Positions 35,600 to 43,745 of a stretch of DNA of 45,099 nt are shown piece by piece (the stretch's first letter is position 1; every line of letters starts with the position of its first letter). The stretch lies in contig CAMLLO010000035.1 in NCBI GenBank assembly GCA_946480915.1, positions 1 to 45,099 on the forward strand. Direction: 5' to 3'. A program made the translations under genes and the position numbers. The stretch is from an uncultured Sphingobacteriaceae bacterium (GTDB lineage Bacteria; Bacteroidota; Bacteroidia; Sphingobacteriales; Sphingobacteriaceae). The notes under the pieces are model-generated. The model was not told the DNA's origin, ran no database searches, and was given only the letters and a program-made list of their open reading frames with translations.

Positions 35600-37072
35600 A
35601 TGAAATTTAATTACCATGTTATGAAACTTAATTTTCCCTCAAAAATTTTTTCAGCAATCGTTCTTTTACTTATTTTCAACCTTGGATGTAAGAAAAAAGC
35701 CGCTATTACTAATGAAGAATCGCTTGTTAAAGTAGAAAAAGTAACATTACTGACAGCTTTTCCTGGAAAAAACCGGGTAAAACTCTCCTGGAAAATTTCA
35801 CCTGATGCAGGAATTACAAAATGCCGTGTTTATTGGAATACAGAGCTTAAGTGGGTGGATGTTGCTGTGAATTCCGGAAAGACGGATATGGAGGTGATAG
35901 TAAATAATTTAGTAGAGAATAATTATGTTTTTTCAGTTTCTGCATATAATGCAGCTGGTAATTCTTCCGAGAAAGTAAGTGTAAGCGAACATTCTTATGG
36001 TGATATCTACGAAGGTTCTTTGAAAAACCGCACGTTAAAAAGTGTTGCTGTTAATAAAAACGCCTTAACCGCTATGATTAGCTGGGACAGTGCCGAAACT
36101 GGGCTATTGCACTCAGAAGTGAAATATACGGATGCTTTTGCGACTGAACATTTCGTGAAAGTTCTGCCAGCCTCTGAAAATACAACTTTAGAAAATTTTG
36201 AGGCCGGGCGCAAATTCGAATATCGAACTCTTTATCTTCCAGATACTCTGGCCATTGATACTTTTTATACAGCGTTTAATGAGGTAACCGTAACTTCTCA
36301 GCCAGATGATGAGCTGGCTTATAGAACCCTTGTCAGGCTTAATGCTGACGGCCCCGGAAATACTTACCAATTACTTGGTAGTATATTGGGTGGTTCTCCT
36401 GAAGAAACTCCAGATTGCAGGCACCCCGAATTTGGCCCTCATATTACTGAAGAATTCGATGCGAATCTAAATAAAAACGTTTTCGCATTTTTTGCCCATG
36501 TAACTCCCGATGATGATCGCTGCGGGGCTACCGACAGGCAACGTACTGAAATAAAGACCTATGGTTCTTCGCCGAGCAATGTAAAAGCATTTAATGGCGA
36601 CGAAATGCTTTTTAAATGGAATTTTAAACTGGCTGCCGCTTTTAAACCTTCCTCGAGCTTTACTCATATTCACCAGATAAAGGCTGGAGATGGAACAAAC
36701 GATGGTTCGCCATTAATTACGATAACACCCAGATATGGAAGCCCCAATAAATTAGAGATTATTCATACAGGCAATACCAGCGGTTCTACTTTAGGAAAAG
36801 TAAAAATAGTAGAGCTGGCTCCTTTTGAAGATACTTGGATAGAAGCAACCGAAAAAATAAAATTTTGTGCTAATGGTACTTATGAGCTTGTTTTGAAAAG
36901 GGTGAGTGATGGAGCCGTCTTATTGTCTTATTCTTCTGCTAGCATGGATTTGTGGCGTGCCGAGGCAACCTTTATTCGACCTAAATGGGGGATTTATCGA
37001 AGCCTCAACGACTCCGGTCGTTTACGGGATGAAAAAGTCTTGTTTGCTGATTTTATAATTGGTAAAAAGTGA
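35600..37072 (+). CDS. DUF4998 lipoprotein fused to a jelly-roll domain with polysaccharide-lyase-like motifs
   Basis: 490 aa from the ATG at 35600 (a second Met at 35621 is also possible). Lipoprotein signal with Cys in FNLGCKKK. Residues about 40-235 are a DUF4998 module homologous to that of the preceding gene (FPGKNRVKLSWKI ... EYRTLYLPDTLAIDTFYTAF). Residues about 240-490 look like a concanavalin-type beta jelly roll with three conserved-looking motifs: DRQRTEIKT (312-320), HIHQIKAGDG (356-365) and WGIYRSL (463-469). Their order and content recall the R-x-E-x-R/K, Q-I-H and final Tyr strands of jelly-roll lyases such as PL7, PL13 and PL20, but I cannot place it in a named family. It is probably a surface enzyme that cuts the polymer before import. 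Confidence 0.65.
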   Translation: MKFNYHVMKLNFPSKIFSAIVLLLIFNLGCKKKAAITNEESLVKVEKVTLLTAFPGKNRVKLSWKISPDAGITKCRVYWNTELKWVDVAVNSGKTDMEVIVNNLVENNYVFSVSAYNAAGNSSEKVSVSEHSYGDIYEGSLKNRTLKSVAVNKNALTAMISWDSAETGLLHSEVKYTDAFATEHFVKVLPASENTTLENFEAGRKFEYRTLYLPDTLAIDTFYTAFNEVTVTSQPDDELAYRTLVRLNADGPGNTYQLLGSILGGSPEETPDCRHPEFGPHITEEFDANLNKNVFAFFAHVTPDDDRCGATDRQRTEIKTYGSSPSNVKAFNGDEMLFKWNFKLAAAFKPSSSFTHIHQIKAGDGTNDGSPLITITPRYGSPNKLEIIHTGNTSGSTLGKVKIVELAPFEDTWIEATEKIKFCANGTYELVLKRVSDGAVLLSYSSASMDLWRAEATFIRPKWGIYRSLNDSGRLRDEKVLFADFIIGKK

Positions 37073-37465
37073 TAATACATTTAAGTTTGTTTTCACAGAG
37101 CGCAATGTCCTAGCTTATGTAAATCTTTGATCTACATAACCTCGTTAAGATTCTGAACCCTACCATCCAGATCTACCCCGGACAGACAAGATGAGAAGCT
37201 CTTATTGGTTTTTTTAAGCCTGTTCTCTTAGCTAACGATCTTTATCACAAGACATTGCTTATCTGTACCTATATCTAATTTTCGAGGCCTTATTCAGCCC
37301 CCATATCGCACCATTAAACGGGATGGGCGATTTTGGCCATTTCCCGCCTTGTTAACTGTCGAATGATAACATTGTATAGTAATTTAATATCAAGTTGATT
37401 ATTTTCAATAATGTAATTATAATCAATTATTTATTATCACTAACTTAACTGATCAATTTATGTGA
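37073..37465. other. Gene-free stretch between the jelly-roll protein gene and the PL6 gene
   Basis: This 393-bp stretch has no credible gene. It contains one arm of the perfect 14-bp inverted repeat (37089-37102). Its right third (37380-37460) is very AT-rich. A minus-strand reading near 37370-37310 gives a short protein-like run (VIIRQLTRREMAKIAHPV) before stops, which could be a trace of a decayed gene, but it is too short to name. Confidence 0.4.
37089..37102 (-). repeat. 14-bp repeat, left copy (inverted)
   Basis: GTTTTCACAGAGCG is the exact reverse complement of CGCTCTGTGAAAAC at 39264-39277. The pair flanks the PL6 gene and its upstream region (about 2.2 kb). A degenerate copy in the same orientation as the second occurs at 42425-42438. 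Confidence 0.55.
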
Positions 37466-38938
37466 TTACCAGGGTACACCTACAAAATCCGGGTCGTGTG
37501 ACTTTAGTCTAACTTGGATCCAGGCCGGTGCAATATCGTCCTGATAAGATGGTTTTACGTTCATCTTTGGAATCTCTGCTCTTTTATTTTGAAGGGTACC
37601 GGGCCCCTCTTTAATGAAGCCATCAGGTAAATGAACAAAAGCTGGATTCGTAACCAGCTTCCCGTTTATCCGATTATTAGAATATGTAAAAGAGCTATTT
37701 AGGATTACCTCGTCTTCAATTTCCATTGATGCATTGCTTCCTTTATTGCTTACAATAATATTGTTTCTAAATATGCCGTATGGAGGCATAACTCGCGGAG
37801 GTTCCATGGCAGGATTTTTTCCTGCGCCTATCTTTACTCCCTTATCGCAGTTAACAATGATATTGTTTTCAATCACTGCATCTTTGACCTGATCATAAAA
37901 TGTTAGTTTATGCGGAACTGTATTGCCGTACTCAATTTGAATTGCCTGCGAATTAATCGGAAGGTTTAGAAAATAATTATTTCTTACTATTTGTCTTTCT
38001 CCAATCACACGAACCCCATTACATCTTGAACTGGTCCTTTCAAGAGTGTTAATAAAAAAGTTCCCTTCTACAAGGCCATCATGCCCATGGCGCAAAGTAA
38101 GTGCCCCATCCGAATTCAGGAAAGTGTTATGCCGAAAGATATTGTGGCCGCTTTTGCTGGAGATTATTTCCGACTCACCGTCGCAACGTTCAAAAACACA
38201 ATTTTCTAAAATTGTATGGCTGCTGGAGAGTGAGTAACCGCTTGTGCTGATCCTAACGGTTTCGAAGCCATTGCCTGCACCAGGATCTTTAAAATAGCCG
38301 AAATATACATGGTGGATGGTATGATCGTTCCGTGCAGGAGCGGCCCTTACAACTTCCAGCATCATGCCGGGCGTATCTTTAGCTCTCAGAACACAATAGC
38401 CAACTTCATTAAAAGTACCCATTATACCTATCAGTCGGGTATCTTTTCCACTCCCCAGGTTCCATCCTGTAATGGCACTGTTTATAAAGCGAGAATGGCT
38501 TGAGGTTAATGTGAAATTTACAGGATTGGTACTCGTTCCCTCCTTAAAATAAAATCCGTCGACAGTAATATATTTACCACCAATTACCCATTGAGAATTG
38601 CCATTAATGATAACGTTTCCACGGCTTTCGGGAATTATTGTAATAGGCTGTTCGGCCGTTCCGCTTTTTGAGAAAGTAATATTTCCTGAATAGGTTCCAT
38701 TCTTTAACTGTATTACATCGCCCGGGATAGCTTTATTAGCAGCGGTTACAAACTCCGCCCAGTTAGAGCAAAAGATAACCTTTTTGCCCGTAGGGATTAG
38801 TTTCTGATTTATTTGGCTGTCATTTCTAAAGGTGCCTGAGGGTTTGTTAACGCCACAGCCCAGCGTCAAAATAGATAGGAGCAACAGTGTATTCTTTATA
38901 AATAGCTTGGATGCTTCTTTAGAAAATAATGATCTCAT
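37466..38938 (-). CDS. PL6 family polysaccharide lyase (chondroitinase B/alginate lyase type)
   Basis: 490 aa on the minus strand, a single-domain PL6. The lipoprotein-type N-terminus has Cys in SILTLGCGVN. The protein is a right-handed parallel beta-helix. The family core is unmistakable: NGFETVRIST, ILENCVFERCDGESEIISS, KSGHNIFRHNTF, ALTLRHGHDGLVEGNFF. The Lys base (K262 in SSKSGHN) and Arg acid (R283 in LTLRHGHD) are 21 residues apart, as are K250 and R271 in chondroitinase B. The Glu residues of ESEII are the usual calcium ligands. The family cuts alginate (often MG or poly-M blocks) or dermatan. With no sulfatase around, an alginate-like or other non-sulfated uronan is more likely. It is transcribed divergently from the GH28-like gene. 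Confidence 0.9.
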   Translation of the reverse strand: MRSLFSKEASKLFIKNTLLLLSILTLGCGVNKPSGTFRNDSQINQKLIPTGKKVIFCSNWAEFVTAANKAIPGDVIQLKNGTYSGNITFSKSGTAEQPITIIPESRGNVIINGNSQWVIGGKYITVDGFYFKEGTSTNPVNFTLTSSHSRFINSAITGWNLGSGKDTRLIGIMGTFNEVGYCVLRAKDTPGMMLEVVRAAPARNDHTIHHVYFGYFKDPGAGNGFETVRISTSGYSLSSSHTILENCVFERCDGESEIISSKSGHNIFRHNTFLNSDGALTLRHGHDGLVEGNFFINTLERTSSRCNGVRVIGERQIVRNNYFLNLPINSQAIQIEYGNTVPHKLTFYDQVKDAVIENNIIVNCDKGVKIGAGKNPAMEPPRVMPPYGIFRNNIIVSNKGSNASMEIEDEVILNSSFTYSNNRINGKLVTNPAFVHLPDGFIKEGPGTLQNKRAEIPKMNVKPSYQDDIAPAWIQVRLKSHDPDFVGVPW

Positions 38939-39348
38939 ATGTATATAATAATTTACATTCTATGGTTTGTACTGCTTAGTTTTTTTACCCTTTTTATCAA
39001 TACCGAAAAATATACCCTTAAATAGCTTGTTGGTAATCTTAATTTTTATCAATCATTTATATAGCAATCAAGTATAACGTTATTTGGTATAAAGGAATGC
39101 AGGAAAATTGGCCCGTTGATCAACCAGATATTCCACTTTATGAATGGCCGGTAAACTGAAAAAACGGCCTGGAAACAGCCAGTCAGTAAAATGTAAATTG
39201 ACTCGATATGTTCTATTAGCATGTTAATCAACTGTATATTCATTTTAGCTAAAAGGTTCTTTCCGCTCTGTGAAAACCTATATCTTTAAGAATACTTACC
39301 TCTGCAAACCAATGGCATTGGTGACGATTTATAAATCCTTAAGTTATT
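38939..39348. promoter_or_regulatory. Divergent upstream region of the PL6 and GH28-like genes
   Basis: This 410-bp stretch has no credible gene and must hold promoters for both directions. It contains the second copy of the 14-bp repeat (39264-39277). A short + strand reading that ends at 39159 (with YKGMQENWPVDQPDIPLYEW) looks protein-like but has no start or length, so it may be a gene remnant or chance. Confidence 0.45.
39264..39277 (+). repeat. 14-bp repeat, middle copy
   Basis: CGCTCTGTGAAAAC, preceded by TTCTTTC. It is an exact inverted partner of 37089-37102 and a near direct partner of the TTCTTT-CGCTCTGTTTAAAC segment at 42419-42438. Confidence 0.55.
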
Positions 39349-42300
39349 ATGAATAAGTTTTTATCGCTGACCTTTACAGCCATGATTTCTCTGTCAGTGC
39401 ATGTATTAGCGGCAAAGTCTGGAACAGAAATTACCTTTGGCAAAAATGCCACTCACCTTGCTAAAATTACAAAAGATAGTGTAGTCGTTATTACAGGCAG
39501 TACATACCTATTTACGGTCGATACCCCTGAAGATGAAGGCTTAGTGTCAACTAAAATCGGGGTTAAGCAACTTTTGCTCCAAATTAGTTCTACGGATGGT
39601 TCAATTCAACAATATAAGATTATTAACAGGGAAGGTATTACCAAAACAGATGCCGATCTTGTAAATGGCGACCGTTTAATAGTAACATCACAGGATGGAA
39701 AAAGAAATAAAACCTATCACATTGCAGTACAACGAATGGCACTTGCTGGTCAGCTGCGTTTGGAACAACAAACGGTAACTCTTAATGCTAAAAGCGATTT
39801 AATACTTTACTTCACGGCAGGTCAGAGAAGTCCTAATACAACAGTTAAAATATATCTGCCACCTGGAGTAGATGCTACTCCAGATAATACCACTGTTAAT
39901 GTAATTGGTCGTGGAGATGTAAAGCTAAAAGATCTTGCCACGCAATCTATTGGCCGTGTAGGCTCAAATTATAAATATAAAAAAGTAGGAAATTTCGGAA
40001 TATCAAAATCTCCTGATGGCGGTTCAACGCTTTTGTTTAGGCACCTGGATTTAAGACCCGCAAACGGCACGGATCTTAAGATAGTAATTAGTGGGGTAAA
40101 GTTTAATAACGTTGGAACTTATCCATTCAGCGCTACTTATACTACATCCGAACCCGAGGTTCTTACAAGTGCAGGCACGGGGTCTGAAACAACAGCAGTT
40201 ATAGTCACACGTACTGTTTCGGATTTTGAAAGAGTAATAGATAGAGAACTTCAATATAGAGAAACATCAACTACATATACCACTGTAAACTTTAAATGGA
40301 ATGCCGCTTCCGCCTCAAATATTCAATTAATGCAGTCTCTGGATAAGGGCAAGAGCTGGAGAACTTCGCAGGCAAAAATTGAAGCTAAAGCCTTTACTGC
40401 AACTGTTTCAGGCTTAGAGCCGAACAAACTTTATTTTTTCAGACTATTAATTAAGGAAGGCGAAAATAAAGGATTTTCGAATACCGTCCGGTTTTATTCG
40501 GGAAAGATGGACCTGAAGAGTTTAGGTGTTAACGGTGAGGGTAAACAGGACGATACTCGAAAAATAAATGAAGCTATTGCATATCTTAACCAGCTTGGCG
40601 GCGGTACTCTTCTTTTTAGTGATGGTATTTATAATGTTCGCACTATTCATCTTAAAAGCAATGTTTATCTCTATGTAGATAAAGGGGCCACAATTAAAGC
40701 AATAAAGGGAGCAGATGCGCCGGAGTCGACCTGGTTCAGCGACAGAAAATATCGTTCAGGTCTTTCGCCAACCGATCCGGGACCATATGTAAATCCGGAA
40801 AATTGGCTTACAAAACAAGATGTGGGGCATACGTTCTTTAGAAATGCCATGTTTTTCGGTGAAAGACTGGATAATGTTAAGATAATAGGAAACGGGCGTA
40901 TTTCCGGTGACGGGAATTTAGTGACCGGTGATAAAGTGATGAATAATGCTCCTGATAATCGGGCTGATAAAATGTTTGCTTTAAAACTTTGTACCAATCT
41001 TGAAATAGGGGGGCTTTATCGCCAGGAAGATCTCTGGTACGATCCTAACAAAGATGAACCATATTATATAGCTAATAACGGCGCGAAAATATTTGATACA
41101 AATAACATGTTAAATATTGATAGGGCAGGTCACTTTGTGCTATTGGCCACAGGTACTGATAATATCAATGTACACAATACATATTTTGGTCGAAATAGCA
41201 CATCGAATGTTCGTGATATCTATGATTTTATGGCCTGTAATAATGTTACGGTTACGAATGTTTATTGTAAGGTAAGTTCTGATGATATCGTAAAACCCGG
41301 ATCTGATTGTTCTCTCGGGTTTACCCGTCCGGCACAACATTTTATGGTCAGAAATATTATTGGCGATACTAATTGTAATTTATTTCAGATTGGATCGGAA
41401 ACTGCCGATAATATAATGGATGCTCATGTAGACAATATTTACGTGCTTGGTGCTAATAAAGCGGGTTTCTCCATTTCAACCAATGATGGTGCCCACATAA
41501 AGGATGTACATCTTAATTGTGGCCATACAGGGACAATTCATTCACGTTCAAAAATGTATAGAACTACGACGCCATTTTTTATTTCCATATCAAATCGTGG
41601 CCGTATTCTGGGCGCAAATGTTAGCCGTCATAAATTTGATGACAATGGCGTTAGGCATGACGAGCTGTTGGTAAATAATGTAAATATCGGAGTAGTTGAA
41701 AATATCATAATTAACGGTGTTGATGTTTTTGAAGTCTATGGTGGAAGTTCTTACGGAGATGCAGATAAAAGATGGAAACCTTTTGATGGTAAGCAAAAAA
41801 GGGCAACCCCTGTTGTTGCAGGTTATAGCCTTCCTGATCCTTTAGTAGTGGAAGGCGGCTTGAATTTTAAATTACCCAATGGTCTACGTACCGGCTACAT
41901 TAAAAATATTGTTTTTAATGATGTACATGTTCTTGTGAAAGGTGGAAATCCGCTCTCTGATAAAGGAAACGTACCTCCTGAACTGGGAGTAGGTCAGTAT
42001 AATGTTTCAAACCTTAATGTTCAGCCTTCGTACGGCTTGTGGGCGAGACATGTAAAAGAGCTTACGGTAAAAAATAGCACATTTGGTTTTGAAAAGCCTG
42101 ATAGCAGGTATGTTGTATTTCTTGATGATGTTGTAGGAGCACAACTATCAGGATTAAAAATGCTAAAGTCTAAGGATAACAATTCGTTAATCGCGTTAAA
42201 AAATTCCTTTAAAATTGATGTTGATAATGTTCTTTATTATAACGAGAAGCTAGAAAATGGTTTTGAGACATTGCCATCTGTTAAAAACTTGAATAGTGAA

Positions 42301-42354
42301 GTGTTATTGGAAATTGGAAAGGGCAATATCTCAAATATTATTAACCCAAAATAA
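39349..42354 (+). CDS. GH28-like right-handed beta-helix protein with FN3 domain
   Basis: 1001 aa. Signal peptide (LTFTAMISLSVHVLAAKS). Residues about 25-290 form one or two beta-rich domains I do not recognise. About 295-385 is a fibronectin-III-like domain (FKWNAASASNIQLMQSLDKG, GLEPNKLYFFRLLI). From about 390 a pectinase-type beta-helix begins (DDTRKINEAIAYLNQLGGGT, then NVYLYVDKGATI). The GH28 acid pair is present as D645/D646 in KVSSDDIVKPGSD, but the following G-H-G His is not: the equivalent segment reads NLFQIGSE. So it may be a GH28 relative with altered mechanism, or another beta-helix glycanase or lyase. Likely substrate is a uronic-acid- or rhamnose-containing polymer. Confidence 0.75.
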   Translation: MNKFLSLTFTAMISLSVHVLAAKSGTEITFGKNATHLAKITKDSVVVITGSTYLFTVDTPEDEGLVSTKIGVKQLLLQISSTDGSIQQYKIINREGITKTDADLVNGDRLIVTSQDGKRNKTYHIAVQRMALAGQLRLEQQTVTLNAKSDLILYFTAGQRSPNTTVKIYLPPGVDATPDNTTVNVIGRGDVKLKDLATQSIGRVGSNYKYKKVGNFGISKSPDGGSTLLFRHLDLRPANGTDLKIVISGVKFNNVGTYPFSATYTTSEPEVLTSAGTGSETTAVIVTRTVSDFERVIDRELQYRETSTTYTTVNFKWNAASASNIQLMQSLDKGKSWRTSQAKIEAKAFTATVSGLEPNKLYFFRLLIKEGENKGFSNTVRFYSGKMDLKSLGVNGEGKQDDTRKINEAIAYLNQLGGGTLLFSDGIYNVRTIHLKSNVYLYVDKGATIKAIKGADAPESTWFSDRKYRSGLSPTDPGPYVNPENWLTKQDVGHTFFRNAMFFGERLDNVKIIGNGRISGDGNLVTGDKVMNNAPDNRADKMFALKLCTNLEIGGLYRQEDLWYDPNKDEPYYIANNGAKIFDTNNMLNIDRAGHFVLLATGTDNINVHNTYFGRNSTSNVRDIYDFMACNNVTVTNVYCKVSSDDIVKPGSDCSLGFTRPAQHFMVRNIIGDTNCNLFQIGSETADNIMDAHVDNIYVLGANKAGFSISTNDGAHIKDVHLNCGHTGTIHSRSKMYRTTTPFFISISNRGRILGANVSRHKFDDNGVRHDELLVNNVNIGVVENIIINGVDVFEVYGGSSYGDADKRWKPFDGKQKRATPVVAGYSLPDPLVVEGGLNFKLPNGLRTGYIKNIVFNDVHVLVKGGNPLSDKGNVPPELGVGQYNVSNLNVQPSYGLWARHVKELTVKNSTFGFEKPDSRYVVFLDDVVGAQLSGLKMLKSKDNNSLIALKNSFKIDVDNVLYYNEKLENGFETLPSVKNLNSEVLLEIGKGNISNIINPK

Positions 42355-42424
42355 AAGGTTGATATATCAAGGGCATTGTCGTGGGAATTGCTAGCTTTTT
42401 GTAGCATCTTCCTCAAATTTCTTT

Positions 42425-42438
42425 CGCTCTGTTTAAAC
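42425..42438 (+). repeat. 14-bp repeat, degenerate right copy
   Basis: CGCTCTGTTTAAAC agrees with CGCTCTGTGAAAAC at 12 of 14 positions and is also preceded by TTCTTT. It lies immediately before the first recognisable codons of the receptor pseudogene. Confidence 0.4.
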
Positions 42439-42868
42439 TAAAGGGCCGCGTAATAGATTCATTAAAGCACCAGTGGATTGTGCCAGTGTTAGTATTTACA
42501 ATACTGCGGACGCACGTTTAGTAGATGGAATGCTTAGTAATGAAAAAGGTGTTTTTAATTTTGATGGCCTGGCAGCAGGAGACTATTATTTAAAAGTTGA
42601 TTTTATTGGATACAATGCGAGGACTATACACGGTATATCTATAGAAAACAATAAAACGATCGATTTAGACGATATCCGCTTAGGTCTTGCCACTAAATTA
42701 TTAAATGAAGTAGTAGGAGAAAGAAGTTTCGATCGCACAAATTATTCTGCCCACTCAACAGTAATGTATAAAGTAGATAAAAGCAATATGCTTACGGCCG
42801 GATTATACCCAGAACGAAGAACACAGTTCAGACTTGCCGATATAACTTACAACAATACCAAAAATTAA
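42438..42868 (+). pseudogene. Fragment of a TonB-dependent/outer-membrane beta-barrel receptor (N-terminal carboxypeptidase-regulatory domain)
   Basis: The first readable piece is LKGRVIDSLKHQ (42438-42473), without start codon or signal peptide. The frame then shifts and continues as PVDCASVSIYNTADARLVDG (from 42470). The joined text is a normal start of a CarboxypepD_reg-like domain, including FNFDGLAAGDYYLKVDFIGY. The shift is explained by loss of 4 bp between CCAG direct repeats (CACCAGCCAGTG would read HQPV). A plug-like start (LLNEVVGERSF) follows, but within about 40 residues the text stops resembling a receptor, and the frame ends at 42868. The plug and barrel are gone. It is a dead remnant. 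Confidence 0.65.
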
Positions 42869-43110
42869 ACTGGAAAGAGAAGGGGGTTAAACTGAAGCAG
42901 GAAACAATATTTCCGCAGGAGGGAAAGTCTGTTTTTGCCATAGAATCAGCAGGTGCTGAGAGTACAATATTGAATATCCGTTATCGGGGCTGGGTTAAAA
43001 CCGGAGCACCGGTAAAAGTAAACGGAAGGAAGATTCAAATAACGCAGTAATCCGGAAGCTATATTTCCCTGAATAGAAAATAGAAGAATGGAGATAACGT
43101 GGTGGTTAGT
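42865..43110 (+). pseudogene. C-terminal fragment of a GH127-family beta-L-arabinofuranosidase
   Basis: Directly after the receptor fragment, another frame reads LNWKEKGVKLKQETIFPQEG, then ILNIRYRGWVKTGAPVKVNG, then a stop at 43048. Reading on in the same frame gives SGSYISLNRK, a second stop, and KNGDNVVVSSFQI. This order (K-L-x-Q-E-T-x-F-P, R-Y-x-x-W-V, V-N-G, G-S-Y-x-x-L-x-R, x-x-G-D-x-V) is that of the C-terminal beta-domain of GH127/GH146 proteins. The catalytic barrel is missing and at least two stops interrupt the rest, so it is a relic. It shows that an arabinofuranosidase gene once stood here. Confidence 0.65.
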
Positions 43111-43203
43111 TCTTTTCAAATCTCAAAATTTCCCGGTTCAAAGCTATTCCGGCTGGAATGTATTTTAGGCAAATTTCGGCTAAATCAGCTTTGAAAAATC
43201 CGA

Positions 43204-43641
43204 CTATTTTAAAAGTCCTCTACCCTTCAAATCCAAAATAACGGGCTCAAGAATCATTAGAAAGCGCTCTAAGTGTTCAAAGTATTCTCGGTCAGGGGTA
43301 CAAAGGCGACTAATGTAAAAATTAGTCGCTTTTTTTATGCGAAGTGCGATTTTGCCTGCGTGATAATGGATCAAGCAAGAAAGTTGTGGAGATCCGATCT
43401 GTTCATATTCAGAAATGGATTTCGAAACAACAACCGGTTTACTTTCATTGTGGATGTAAAAACTGGTGTAACTAAATTGGTTCGACATTACTCCGGCGGG
43501 GAGTATTAACGGAAAATTGTCCGAATTTCGAAAGGGTTGCTCATAAAAGAACAATCCTTTCTCTTCGACTTTCAGTATGTTATCATAGCTAATTAGTGGC
43601 AAAAAATTAGATCTACAGAATAAAAGGAGGGGCAAAGGCAA
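43204..43641 (-). CDS. Hypothetical ORF of doubtful reality
   Basis: 145 codons on the minus strand. I recognise no family. The text (e.g. HYHAGKIALRIKKATNFYIS, EYFEHLERFLMILEPVILDL) has ordinary amino-acid content and could be a small or truncated protein. However, it has no signal peptide, lies in a stretch of gene remnants, and contains a good + strand terminator hairpin within its codons. An overlapping + strand ORF (43273-43509) is no better. It is equally likely to be a chance frame or a fragment of an older gene. Confidence 0.25.
   Translation of the reverse strand: MPLPLLLFCRSNFLPLISYDNILKVEEKGLFFYEQPFRNSDNFPLILPAGVMSNQFSYTSFYIHNESKPVVVSKSISEYEQIGSPQLSCLIHYHAGKIALRIKKATNFYISRLCTPDREYFEHLERFLMILEPVILDLKGRGLLK
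43306..43336 (+). terminator. Intrinsic terminator-like hairpin
   Basis: Exact arms GCGACTAAT (43306-43314) and ATTAGTCGC (43321-43329) with a 6-base loop, followed by seven T (43330-43336). It would stop + strand transcription downstream of the GH127 relic. It may be the original terminator of the lost gene or operon. Confidence 0.6.
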
Positions 43642-43745
43642 CTACCTCTTTGACTTTTCCGGAGCATGTAGTTAACTCGACTAAATTCTTCTGTCAGTCA
43701 TGCTAAACCGATTTATTTACTATTTTTAGCAAACTGGAAGAAATT

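Noticed and set aside
37310..37380. Possible transposase or regulator trace on the minus strand (VIIRQLTRREMAKIAHPV)
   Set aside because: It is too short and broken by stops, with no inverted repeats at suitable positions, so not called a mobile element.
39060..39159. Protein-like + strand run ending YKGMQENWPVDQPDIPLYEW...stop
   Set aside because: It has no start codon in context and fewer than 40 codons, so it could be chance or an unrecognisable remnant.
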